From assembly GCA_964229355.1 (NCBI GenBank), contig CAXRDE010000025.1, positions 496,001 to 560,000 of the forward strand: a stretch of DNA of 64,000 nucleotides. The letters run 5' to 3'. Shown one piece after another: positions 41,935-50,678 of the stretch. The position numbers were made by a program, and so were the translations under genes. Position 1 is the stretch's first letter. Each line of letters begins with the position of its first letter. Origin of the DNA: CAXRDE01 sp964229355. GTDB lineage: Bacteria; Cyanobacteriota; Sericytochromatia; UBA7694. The notes beneath the pieces are model-generated. The model did no database searches. It was not told where the DNA came from and saw nothing but the letters and a program-made list of their open reading frames with translations.

Positions 41935-43938
41935 ATGAGCAACCCTGAATCCCCCCTGAAAGTGGGTGAACTGTTAATCAAAGAGGGCTATTTAACCCCC
42001 GATTTATTAACACGCTTGCTCGAAGAACAAAAAGCACAAAGCCAGCTGTCCTCACGCAAGGCATATAAGCCGCTGGGGCAAATGTGCATTGAACGCAAAC
42101 TCATCAGTGCCGAGGAACTACAAAAAGTGCTCAAAAAGCACAACAAGCGCATTCGCCTGGGTGAACTCATGATCAACATGAATATGATCCAGGAATCCCA
42201 GTTGGACGCCGCCTTATCGCTGCAAAAAAAATCTCTGGGCATGAAACTCGGCGAGTTGCTTGTCGAAGCCGGACACATTACCGAACAGCAACTGGTGGAA
42301 GCCCTCAGTTTACAACTGGATATTCCACGTATGTTCCCAGCTCTGGAGTTACTCGACAGCCGCCTCATGGAGCGCTTTGAGCTGCGCTATTTAGAAGATG
42401 AGCTTTGCATTCCCATGTTGCAGGACTTTAGAGGCCTCACGGTGGTCATGGCCAACCCCCTGGATGAAAACGTCCGCGAGGCTTTGCAACAACAAGCAGA
42501 GATCACGATTGTGCCCGCTTTAGCCCCTGCCAGCGTCATTCGCGATGTGCTTGCAGAATACCAGGGCAAGCGCCAGGACACCTTTAGCCTGGGCACCGCC
42601 AGCATGTACGATACGTCAGGAGCCCCAGCCGCGGAAAGCACGCCCCAGGTGGGAGGCGTCAATGTGTATACTGATGCGGATCAACGGCGTCAAGAAGACA
42701 AAGTGGTGCACTTTTTGCTCAAAAGCGCTCTCAAAGACCGTGCAGACAATATTCACATTGAACCCCTGGAAAACAGTCTGCGCATTCGCTACCGCATCGA
42801 TGGCGTCTTACACCACAAAACAGATTTACCTCAGGATCTGGCAGGGCCCCTGGTCAAACGTCTCAAGGAGTTATGTGGGCTCAACACGGCTCAGGAGCGT
42901 CATCCCCAGCGCAACCGCGTCAAGGCCAACCTCTTAGAGCAGGAAATGGAATTGAGCATGGCGACCTTTCCCTGCCACTGGGGTGAAATTGTGGCGCTCA
43001 GCATCAAAGCCCAACAGAGCGAGACCTATGAGCGCCTCTTTAACCTGGATCGCATTGGCTTTTCACCCCTGTATCTGCGCCGCTTTCAGCAGCAACTGCA
43101 ACAGCCCGGCGGCCTGCTGATTATGACCGGTCCCGCCCGCTCCGGCAAAACCACCTCACTGTATGCTTCTATTCGTTATCTTAACGAACAAAACCGCTCC
43201 ATTCTAACTGCCGAAAACCCCGTCGAGCACCTGATTACCGGCACCCAACAAAGCAGTTGGGACGCCAATTCAGACGGCAGCTATGCCGAACACATTCAGG
43301 CCATGGGCCATCTGGACCCAGATATTTTAATGGTCAGCGATATCTCCAGCGCGGCGAGTCTACAGGCCACGGTGGCTTTGGCCCTGTCCGGGGCCAAGGT
43401 TTTAACGGCTTTTCCGGCCTTTGATGCCACCGGAGCTCTGCTGCGTCTGAGCAAAATGGGCCTGGAAGACTACCTCATTGCCTCAAGCCACATTACCGTT
43501 TTGTCGCAGCGTCTGGTGCGCCGTCTCTGCAACGCGTGCAAACTGCCCCATACACCGCACCCGGATATTTTTCACCAATTGGGCCTGGTGGATGTAGACC
43601 CCGCGACCTTGCAATTCTGGGGGCCTCGGGGCTGCGAGCAGTGCCAGCAACGCGGCTACCAGGGTTTAATCGCCATCCATGAGTTACTGGCCCTTAACGA
43701 GGCCATTCGGGAAGCCGTGCTTGACCACAAACCTGCAGCTACCATTCGCGGTATTGCCCGCACCGAGGCCAAGCTGGTGTCCATGGCCGAAGACGGCTTT
43801 TACAAGGCCATCGAAGGCATCACTTCCATCGAAGAGATTCAACGCATGGCCTTTGTAAACGAATACGACGCCCAGACCCCCTGGGAAGCCGAAGAAATTC
43901 GCTCGATTTGCGCCGGCTTAGAGCCCGAGTTCCTGTAG
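41935..43938 (+). CDS. GspE/PilB-family ATPase, degenerate
   Basis: The N-terminus has four GELL(I/V)xxG-type helical hairpins (MshEN/GspE N-terminal type). A GspE ATPase domain follows. Walker A GPARSGKTTS (about 397-406) keeps the Lys-Thr, and the zinc cysteines are present (CNAC about 532-535, CEQC about 567-570). But the Walker B/Asp-box stretch, normally DPDxxxVGEIRDxETA, reads DPDILMVSDISSAAS, and the His box TLHTND reads AFPAFD. The catalytic Glu, the conserved Arg-Asp and His are therefore lost. ATG 41935 is preferred over 41923 because GAGG precedes it. It may be a non-hydrolysing regulator of a pilus or secretion ATPase. Confidence 0.85.
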   Translation: MSNPESPLKVGELLIKEGYLTPDLLTRLLEEQKAQSQLSSRKAYKPLGQMCIERKLISAEELQKVLKKHNKRIRLGELMINMNMIQESQLDAALSLQKKSLGMKLGELLVEAGHITEQQLVEALSLQLDIPRMFPALELLDSRLMERFELRYLEDELCIPMLQDFRGLTVVMANPLDENVREALQQQAEITIVPALAPASVIRDVLAEYQGKRQDTFSLGTASMYDTSGAPAAESTPQVGGVNVYTDADQRRQEDKVVHFLLKSALKDRADNIHIEPLENSLRIRYRIDGVLHHKTDLPQDLAGPLVKRLKELCGLNTAQERHPQRNRVKANLLEQEMELSMATFPCHWGEIVALSIKAQQSETYERLFNLDRIGFSPLYLRRFQQQLQQPGGLLIMTGPARSGKTTSLYASIRYLNEQNRSILTAENPVEHLITGTQQSSWDANSDGSYAEHIQAMGHLDPDILMVSDISSAASLQATVALALSGAKVLTAFPAFDATGALLRLSKMGLEDYLIASSHITVLSQRLVRRLCNACKLPHTPHPDIFHQLGLVDVDPATLQFWGPRGCEQCQQRGYQGLIAIHELLALNEAIREAVLDHKPAATIRGIARTEAKLVSMAEDGFYKAIEGITSIEEIQRMAFVNEYDAQTPWEAEEIRSICAGLEPEFL

Positions 43939-45534
43939 CATACTGAGCGAAACGGCTTCGGCCACGCGAATGCCGTCTACCGCCGCCGACAAAATGCCGC
44001 CGGCGTAGCCCGCCCCTTCACCACAGGGGTAAAGCCCACGGGTATTAAGGCTTTGCAAAGTCTCATTGTCTCGCTTGATGCGAATGGGCGAAGAGGTGCG
44101 GGTCTCCACCCCGGTCAACACGGCGTCAGCCCGATCATAGCCTTCAATCTGCTTGGCAAAGGCGGGAATGGCCTCACGAATGGCCTCAATCACAAAGTCG
44201 GGCATCACCTGGCTGAGATCGCCCAACTTCACGCCGGGGGTGTAAGAGGGCTGCACCTCGCCAAAGGTTTCAGAGGGGCGATTGGCCAAAAAGTCCCCGA
44301 TCAACTGACCCGGCGCTTCGTAATTGCGGCCGCCGTGCTCAAAGGCTTTTTCTTCTAAGCTGCGCTGCAGGTCAATGCCCGCCAGGGGATTGTCACCGGG
44401 AAAATCTTCAGGGGTAATACCCACCACAATGCCGCTATTGGCATTGCGCTCTTTGCGCGAGTACTGGCTCATGCCGTTGGTGACCACGCGACCCGGCTCA
44501 GAAGCTGCCGCCACCACCGTGCCTCCGGGGCACATGCAGAAGCTATACACCGAGCGGCCATTGCTGGCGTGGTGCACCAATTTGTAGTCCGCAGATCCCA
44601 GCAGTTCATGGCCAGCATAGGGGCCATAACGGCTGCGATCAATCATGCCCTGCGGATGTTCAATGCGAAAACCAATCGAAAAGGGCTTCGGCTCGATATA
44701 CACACCCCGCTCATAGAGCACCTGAAAGGTATCGCGGGCACTGTGCCCCAGGGCCAGAATCAGGTGGTTGGTGGCCACCTGCTCGCCGTTTTCTAAGGTA
44801 ATGCCCTGCAATTGACCGTCCTGAATGTCGAAGTCGGTGACTTTGGTTTCAAAGCGAATTTCGCCGCCAAGGGCAATGATCTGGGCGCGGATTTTTTCGA
44901 CCATGCTCACCAGACGAAAGGTACCAATGTGGGGCTTGCTCACATAGAGAATTTCTTCGGGGGCCCCCGCCTGGACAAACTCCTCAAGCACCTTGCGACC
45001 GTAGTTTTTGGGGTCCTGAATGCGGCTGTAAAGCTTGCCATCAGAAAAGGTGCCCGCACCGCCCTCGCCAAACTGCACGTTGGATTCAGGGTTAAGGACG
45101 TTTTTACGCCACAGTTTAAAGGTGTCTTTGGTGCGCTCCCGCACGATCTTGCCCCGTTCAAAAATCAGGGGTTTAAAGCCCGCCTGGGCTAAAATCAGCC
45201 CGGCAAAAAAGCCGGCGGGGCCCATGCCAATAATGACCGGGCGCTGGGTTAAGTGTTCGGGCGCTTTGGCCACAAAGTGGTACGCCGTATCGGGAGTGGG
45301 AATGACCTTGCGGTCTTTTTTAAAGCGCTTCAGCACCGCCGCCTCATCGGCCAGGCTGAGGTCTAAGGTATAGACAAACTGAATGTCGCTTTTTTTGCGG
45401 GAATCCACGGCCCGCCGAAAAATATGTTGCTGCAGAATATCCTGCGGAGACAGCTTCAAGCGTTTGGCAATGGCTGCCGTTAATTCGTCTTCGGTATGTT
45501 CTAAGGGGAGTTTGAGTTCAAGTAGTCTTAACAT
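43918..45534 (-). CDS. FAD-dependent dehydrogenase, COG2509 type
   Basis: The 538-residue flavoprotein has an FAD-binding GMGPAGFFAGLILAQAG, then the family signature FGEGGAGTFSDGKLY, GHSARDTF in the middle, and YPCGEGAGYAGGILSAAVDG at the C-terminus. This is an uncharacterised but widespread dehydrogenase group. An N-terminal 80-residue helical/beta domain (LKLSPQDILQQHIFRRAVDS) is also typical. The 3' end overlaps the convergent GspE-like gene by 21 bp. Confidence 0.88.
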   Translation of the reverse strand: MLRLLELKLPLEHTEDELTAAIAKRLKLSPQDILQQHIFRRAVDSRKKSDIQFVYTLDLSLADEAAVLKRFKKDRKVIPTPDTAYHFVAKAPEHLTQRPVIIGMGPAGFFAGLILAQAGFKPLIFERGKIVRERTKDTFKLWRKNVLNPESNVQFGEGGAGTFSDGKLYSRIQDPKNYGRKVLEEFVQAGAPEEILYVSKPHIGTFRLVSMVEKIRAQIIALGGEIRFETKVTDFDIQDGQLQGITLENGEQVATNHLILALGHSARDTFQVLYERGVYIEPKPFSIGFRIEHPQGMIDRSRYGPYAGHELLGSADYKLVHHASNGRSVYSFCMCPGGTVVAAASEPGRVVTNGMSQYSRKERNANSGIVVGITPEDFPGDNPLAGIDLQRSLEEKAFEHGGRNYEAPGQLIGDFLANRPSETFGEVQPSYTPGVKLGDLSQVMPDFVIEAIREAIPAFAKQIEGYDRADAVLTGVETRTSSPIRIKRDNETLQSLNTRGLYPCGEGAGYAGGILSAAVDGIRVAEAVSLSMLQELGL

Positions 45535-45606
45535 AGCTTTCAGTGTAGCAAAATTACCTACACCTGCCAGAATATCAAAGCATGTTCATGAAAAAAACAG
45601 GAGAGC

Positions 45607-45671
45607 CGGACCGCTAGAAACTGAAGGGTTTTGAGAAGGAAGCGGTCCGATAGCCTGCTTGTTTACAAGCA
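45607..45671 (-). terminator. Hairpin pair downstream of ankyrin gene
   Basis: Reading on the minus strand after the ankyrin stop, there is a perfect 7-bp hairpin TGCTTGT/ACAAGCA (45656-45671), then a 9-bp stem CGGACCGCT/AGCGGTCCG (45641-45649 with 45607-45615, 25-nt loop), then a run of T (GTTTTTTT) about 12 nt later. It is likely a termination region or an RNA-stability element. Confidence 0.5.
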
Positions 45672-45673
45672 TA

Positions 45674-48600
45674 TCACAAAAATTCGCTACCGATACGCTC
45701 AATATCCCATGGTTTGATATCTTGTGAACGCTCAGAAACAGGTGTCATTGCAATATCAGACCCTTCAAGATGTTCAACGCGCTCGCCCCGTGCCTGGGCA
45801 TGCCAGCAAAACAAGTCATACAGGCTTGGACGCTGCAAATTGACCATGGCACGACAAAGCAATGCCAAACTGGATTGATTCCCCGCCACATTATTACTGC
45901 GTTGAGGATTATTCTGAAGCGACAAATCCGTCCAAATCATCTCACGACGCTTGAGATCAAAAATGAGTGGAATGGCTATTTTTGCCTGTGCGGTCAGATC
46001 AAAACGCTCTAAAACCGTCCTGGGCTCATACATTTCACCGCTATTGGGGTGTTGACGTGGCATAAAGCCCGCAAAACATTCGGGCAAATCAGCATAAGGT
46101 TGCTGTGTAAACGATTGTACAACCATCAAAACATAACGCCCCTGACGCTGCAAAAACGTATCTATTTCAATATCAATAAATTCAGAGGCCCCCTGAGGTG
46201 CAGAGGTAATATCTCCGCTATGGTATCCACCAATGTCTTTAAGGTTGTAGTAAGCCAACGTGGTCACATACTCAAAAGATTCATTAAGCACCAGCGCGCT
46301 CAAATCCAGATCGGTCCGCGCCTTTCCATCACGCCACCAAATAAAGAAGCGAAGCACCTCAGCGGGCGGGATCTGAACACGACTTCCCCGCGCAATGGTG
46401 CGTAGCGATTTACTTGAGGAACGCAAAGCAAAAGGCACAAAGTAGTCTTTAAGGGCAGGATCGACATAGACCTTACCTAACACAGGCCGCTGCTGATAAT
46501 CCGCCAGCAACTGCTGTTCACACATCGCTAAGATGCGCTTTTGCACGGCTTCTGAGAAGGGAGACAGCGTATTCGGAATCGCTTGCAATTTAGCCACTTC
46601 TCCTTTTGGAAAAAACACCCGCCAATCGCCCTGGGTGCGACAAGCAAAGTGCGTATAAAGTTGTAACACAAGCAGCGAGGGTAAACGTGAGAGGATGGAT
46701 GAAAAGTTTTGAAGAACCAGATCTTGCTCTGGTTCTTTCGCCAGACGCAGGACATGGTCAAGGCGTCGCGCAAAATCGCCCGGACGCTGTTTTAAAAGCG
46801 GCAGCACCTCGGGGATATGGGCTTTGGCTAAGGCCGCTTCAACCTGATTTGCGTAAGTCCGAAAGGTTTTGCCTTTACGCAAATCCGAAAAACCCGCATA
46901 GGCCTTTGGATAGCGCTGAACATAATCTCCTGGATGCAAGACCTCACCCAAACGCTTAAAACGTTCGGGGCGTCGCGCCAATGCTTCATGAAGGTCAGGC
47001 GCTTGCTCTAAATGCGCCAACAAAAAGCGGCGCCAACGGCGTGGAAAACGCTGAAAGCGCGTGGGTTCTGCCAAACTTACATCTCCGTGGCATAAAGCCA
47101 CTGCAGTACGCAACACATCGGTGGCGCTGCTTAAGTAACGAGATACCTTAAGCCGGGGCACATACCTTAAACCAGCAGCAACTACAAGTGCTGCATTTTC
47201 CCTCAAAGGAATCGTCTCATGTAAATAGGGTTCAATCCTGAGCCCCCGAGAATAAATAAAATAGGCGAGAAACGCCTTGTTTTCTGCACTCAAGGCGGTG
47301 CGCGAAGCCTGCAGGCGCGTAAAACAAGCCATAAAATCGTCCTCTGAACCCAAATCAATCACATGCTCAGGCAAGCTCTCGTTTAAGGCCGGGCGAGCTT
47401 GTTTCTCGTACGCTGGCATCCAACGAAAACCTACTGCATCACCCCAATAATGCACAAAAGCATTGCTATAAAGCGCTGCCTGAGACATTTCTTTGACCTG
47501 GTGCGGAAAATTGGGGTACATGGGCTCGTATCTTTTATGAGCCCCCACCATGGCACGCAGTGTTTTCACAGCGGTTTCGCACAGGTGCACAAAATCCGCT
47601 TCACACAAGGTACTCAAACGCGCGGCCAATTGCGGAGACAAGAGAAAACCCAAACTTTTAATATTTTCCTGGAAAGCCAGTAAAAGATGTATTGGCAATT
47701 GCGCATTGCCAAAGTCGGGTTTCATCTTGAGCGCTTGTTTAAGATACCAATCCTGGTCAAGCCAGGCCACCGTCGCTAAGCGCTGGCTCTTTACACCACT
47801 AGCCAGTAATAAACGAAGCAATTCAGGCTGGTACACCTTCAGCAAGTCTCGCATGATTTCGTCCAGGGGTATATGGTCTTCGATCTGCTGAATGGGCGGC
47901 AAGATTTCACGAAGCAATTCCAAATTGTGTTGTTGAATGGCAAAGGCCAACACCGACTCTCCCTGTGTGCTCACAGCGAAAGGATCCGCGCCTTTTTGGA
48001 GCAACCAAAGGGCCGCTCTCTGATTTTTCTTTTGCAAGGCCACATACAATAAAGGGTCTCCCGAAATGCTGACTGCATTGGGGTCAAACCCCTGTGAAAC
48101 CATTCGGTGAAGGTATGCCGCATAGGGTTCTGTAAGGCCATAGTAGCTGCCAAATAAAGCCCAGAACAAATGTGCATCATCATAAGGCGGGGCGAGATCC
48201 ACTGGCCGGATCAAAAGGTCAATCGTCTCAAGATCATAAACCTCCACAGCTTTGGTTAAACATTCTTTGCGCGTTTGCTCTGTTTCAAGCATATGCGGCA
48301 ACCACAATTCCACCAGGTTTTTCCGGCGAAATCCAATCGCCAGGGTTAAGGCATTATCGCCCTGTTTATTTTTTTGATGGATGTTCGCCCCCGCTTGAAC
48401 CAATAACAGCACACTTTCAAAAGAATGACTACCAACAGCACTGTGCAAAGCTGTGCTTCCATAATTGTCTTCACCAGCTACAGATAAACCCAGCTCTAAA
48501 AGTTTTTGAAGCCATTGCGGCCTCTCAACTGCAAGATGCAGTAGTGTTCTACCCACCGAATCTCGACTGTGCAAAAAAGAGGGAGCCTGTGTCAGAAGGT

Positions 48601-48907
48601 AATCCGCGATCTCCCACTGATGCTGACGCAGGGCTGCAGTAATCAGATTATCTCCCCATCTTGACGTGTAAGATGTAAGTTGCGACTCAGAAAGCTGCTG
48701 ATCTTGAAGGCCTTGCAGATTGCCGTTATCGATGAAATGAAAAAGCGAGTCACTTTGTTGACGATGTTTCAGTGTCTGAGAAACCTGCTCAAATTGTGCT
48801 TGAAACTTTTCATACTCACGCTCAAGGTGTGCTCGCATCGATGCGGCCCAGGATTCATGATTCTCTTCTGACATTTGCTCCCCCATGATGAAAACTATAG
48901 TTTTCAA
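45674..48907 (-). CDS. Giant ankyrin-repeat protein with TerD-like C-terminus
   Basis: The 1077-residue protein has an N-terminal coiled/helical start and about six ankyrin units (about 75-350, e.g. GRTLLHLAVERPQWLQKLLE, GSTALHSAVGSHSFESVLLL, GDNALTLAIG). A long helical middle follows. The region from about 850 to 960 reads WWRDGKARTDLDLSAL, YYNLKDIGGYHSGDIT, GASEFIDIEID and CFAGFM, which resembles the TerD calcium-binding fold and the C-terminus of large MXAN_6230/SCO0854-type proteins; this is by pattern memory. No signal peptide. Codon use is less GC-rich than its neighbours. ATG 48907 is shown; the in-frame ATG 11 codons later (MSEEN) may be the true start. Function is unknown; a stress or phage-defence role is speculation. 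Confidence 0.7.
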   Translation of the reverse strand: MKTIVFIMGEQMSEENHESWAASMRAHLEREYEKFQAQFEQVSQTLKHRQQSDSLFHFIDNGNLQGLQDQQLSESQLTSYTSRWGDNLITAALRQHQWEIADYLLTQAPSFLHSRDSVGRTLLHLAVERPQWLQKLLELGLSVAGEDNYGSTALHSAVGSHSFESVLLLVQAGANIHQKNKQGDNALTLAIGFRRKNLVELWLPHMLETEQTRKECLTKAVEVYDLETIDLLIRPVDLAPPYDDAHLFWALFGSYYGLTEPYAAYLHRMVSQGFDPNAVSISGDPLLYVALQKKNQRAALWLLQKGADPFAVSTQGESVLAFAIQQHNLELLREILPPIQQIEDHIPLDEIMRDLLKVYQPELLRLLLASGVKSQRLATVAWLDQDWYLKQALKMKPDFGNAQLPIHLLLAFQENIKSLGFLLSPQLAARLSTLCEADFVHLCETAVKTLRAMVGAHKRYEPMYPNFPHQVKEMSQAALYSNAFVHYWGDAVGFRWMPAYEKQARPALNESLPEHVIDLGSEDDFMACFTRLQASRTALSAENKAFLAYFIYSRGLRIEPYLHETIPLRENAALVVAAGLRYVPRLKVSRYLSSATDVLRTAVALCHGDVSLAEPTRFQRFPRRWRRFLLAHLEQAPDLHEALARRPERFKRLGEVLHPGDYVQRYPKAYAGFSDLRKGKTFRTYANQVEAALAKAHIPEVLPLLKQRPGDFARRLDHVLRLAKEPEQDLVLQNFSSILSRLPSLLVLQLYTHFACRTQGDWRVFFPKGEVAKLQAIPNTLSPFSEAVQKRILAMCEQQLLADYQQRPVLGKVYVDPALKDYFVPFALRSSSKSLRTIARGSRVQIPPAEVLRFFIWWRDGKARTDLDLSALVLNESFEYVTTLAYYNLKDIGGYHSGDITSAPQGASEFIDIEIDTFLQRQGRYVLMVVQSFTQQPYADLPECFAGFMPRQHPNSGEMYEPRTVLERFDLTAQAKIAIPLIFDLKRREMIWTDLSLQNNPQRSNNVAGNQSSLALLCRAMVNLQRPSLYDLFCWHAQARGERVEHLEGSDIAMTPVSERSQDIKPWDIERIGSEFL

Positions 48908-48924
48908 TCATTATAATACAAACG

Positions 48925-49587
48925 CTACATTTTAAAAAATGCCCAGCTGTTCTCACTGTTATACACCCGCAGGTTGCGCTCTGCGGTAAAGTCTTCGACA
49001 GCTTTGCGGACCCCCGGCCAGTTCCAGTCATCGCCACACATGACCCCACCGGGCTTGACCAGCGGCCAGTACAGGTCCAGGTCTAAAAACACATCTAAGG
49101 TCTCGTGCGAGGCGTCTAAAAAAATCCAGTCAAACCCCAGGCCGTAATAACGCAAAATACGGGCAGCGTTGCTGGAGGTTTGGGGCAGGGGTTGAATATA
49201 CGGGTGGGCACCCATATGCATCACATTGCTTAAAAAGTGGTGATACAGTTGCGGATAACCGTGGCGCAGATTCAGGGCCTGACGGATCTCACTGTCCGGG
49301 GGACGCAGCCAGTGTTCAATAGAACCCAACCAGGTGTCCACGCAAATCAGCGTAAAGTCGGTCCATTGCAGCGTGTTCACATAATGGCGGGTCGAGTAAA
49401 TCGCTGACTTACCCAACCAGGAACCCACCTCTAAGACCAAACTGGGTCTGGGGCAACGGCGGTACACCACCTGGGTCAAGAAGTCATGGTCAAAGTGCCA
49501 GGACAATTGCGAAGGCTCAGCCAAAGGCACAAAGTCCACATAGGGATCAGGCCATTGGGTGCGTTGCAGCAGCTGTTCGCGCCTCAT
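48925..49587 (-). CDS. SAM-dependent methyltransferase, class I
   Basis: The 220-residue protein has methyltransferase motif I LVLEVGSWLGKSAIYS, the acidic motif LICVDTWLGS, and FDWIFLDASHETLDVFLDLD plus VKPGGVMCGDDW, the pattern of Methyltransf_24-type enzymes. Substrate is unknown. It overlaps the phosphomevalonate kinase gene by ATGA at 49584, so it is co-translated with the mevalonate genes; a link to isoprenoid products is possible but unproven. Confidence 0.82.
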   Translation of the reverse strand: MRREQLLQRTQWPDPYVDFVPLAEPSQLSWHFDHDFLTQVVYRRCPRPSLVLEVGSWLGKSAIYSTRHYVNTLQWTDFTLICVDTWLGSIEHWLRPPDSEIRQALNLRHGYPQLYHHFLSNVMHMGAHPYIQPLPQTSSNAARILRYYGLGFDWIFLDASHETLDVFLDLDLYWPLVKPGGVMCGDDWNWPGVRKAVEDFTAERNLRVYNSENSWAFFKM

Positions 49588-50678
49588 AACAGCGTCACGC
49601 CATCAAAATTCAAGCCCAGATCCAGGGGTTTTATGCCCTGCACCTGCCAGTGCTGCCGCACAATGGGCGCATAGGCTCTCGGTACCCAGGCCAGACCACA
49701 GTCACCACCACCGGCACCCGAGAACTTGCCCGCGCCGCCCAGGGCTTCGGCCACGTCCGCCAGGGCTTTTAAAGCAGGGGTCTCAGGGGGAGAGATCAGC
49801 ACGGCGTTTAAGCCTTGCAAGAGACGGCGCTGGGCCTTAAGCTGCGACACAAAGCCTTTTTGATCCTGTTGTTCGAGGGTATTTTGCAGCGCCAGGGTGG
49901 CCATTTGCATTTGAAACAAAAAGGCCTCGGCGGTTTCGGGGGCCTCGGCTTGCCAGGCCTGAAAGTCGGCAATAAAGGTTTTGCTGTCGGCACTGCGCTG
50001 GGTCCAGCCAAAGAGCAAAGGCCAATCGGGCCAGGCCACTTTTTTCAGGCCCAGCATGGGCCATTCCGCCTGATAAGGATCGGCCACCCGACTGAGATCG
50101 GGGCGGTGATAGGCCACCGCACTGCCATAGACACAGCCCGCCACATCGGCACCGCTACCGGAGCCTTGTGCGCCATAATGGGCCAAATAAGCCAGTTTAA
50201 AAATCACGGGGCGCAGGGTGTCAAGGTCTTGCTCTGGCAAGGCCCAGTGGCACAGGGCCGTAACCACCGCCACGCAACAGGCGGCACTGCTGCCCAGGCC
50301 CAATTTGAGGCTGCCCACCTGCAGTTGAGAGTCGAGATGCAGGTGCAGTCCCTCACCCGCGGGCGCAAAGCCTTGCAATTGCAAATAGTGCACGGTGGTT
50401 TGCCAGGCTGCGGCCGCAAAACGCAGGGCCTCAGGGGCGGCCTGTGGGGTGATGCCATCCAGGGTATCGGCCTGCAATACCTGCTCGGGAAACTGGGCAC
50501 TGCTCAGACGGAAAACGGCCTCAGCGGCCTCAGGGTCACCGGGAATGCGTTCGGCATAAAAATACCGGTTCACCGCCAGCACCAGGGCCAGGGCCCCCGG
50601 CGACAAAATGGCGTATTCCCCCGCCAACAAAAGCTTGCCGGGTACCCGCACTTTAAAAGGAGTTTTCAGGTTAGTCAT
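49584..50678 (-). CDS. Phosphomevalonate kinase (GHMP)
   Basis: The start is ATG 50678 (MTNLKTPFKVRVPGKLLLAGEYA), since the longer frame lies inside mvaD. The 364-residue protein has GKLLLAGEYAILSPGALALV at the N-terminus, the GHMP phosphate loop KLGLGSSAACCVAVVTA and a C-terminal GAGGGDCG motif. It fits bacterial phosphomevalonate kinase, which makes mevalonate diphosphate. It overlaps mvaD by 8 bp upstream and the methyltransferase by 4 bp downstream. Confidence 0.88.
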   Translation of the reverse strand: MTNLKTPFKVRVPGKLLLAGEYAILSPGALALVLAVNRYFYAERIPGDPEAAEAVFRLSSAQFPEQVLQADTLDGITPQAAPEALRFAAAAWQTTVHYLQLQGFAPAGEGLHLHLDSQLQVGSLKLGLGSSAACCVAVVTALCHWALPEQDLDTLRPVIFKLAYLAHYGAQGSGSGADVAGCVYGSAVAYHRPDLSRVADPYQAEWPMLGLKKVAWPDWPLLFGWTQRSADSKTFIADFQAWQAEAPETAEAFLFQMQMATLALQNTLEQQDQKGFVSQLKAQRRLLQGLNAVLISPPETPALKALADVAEALGGAGKFSGAGGGDCGLAWVPRAYAPIVRQHWQVQGIKPLDLGLNFDGVTLL

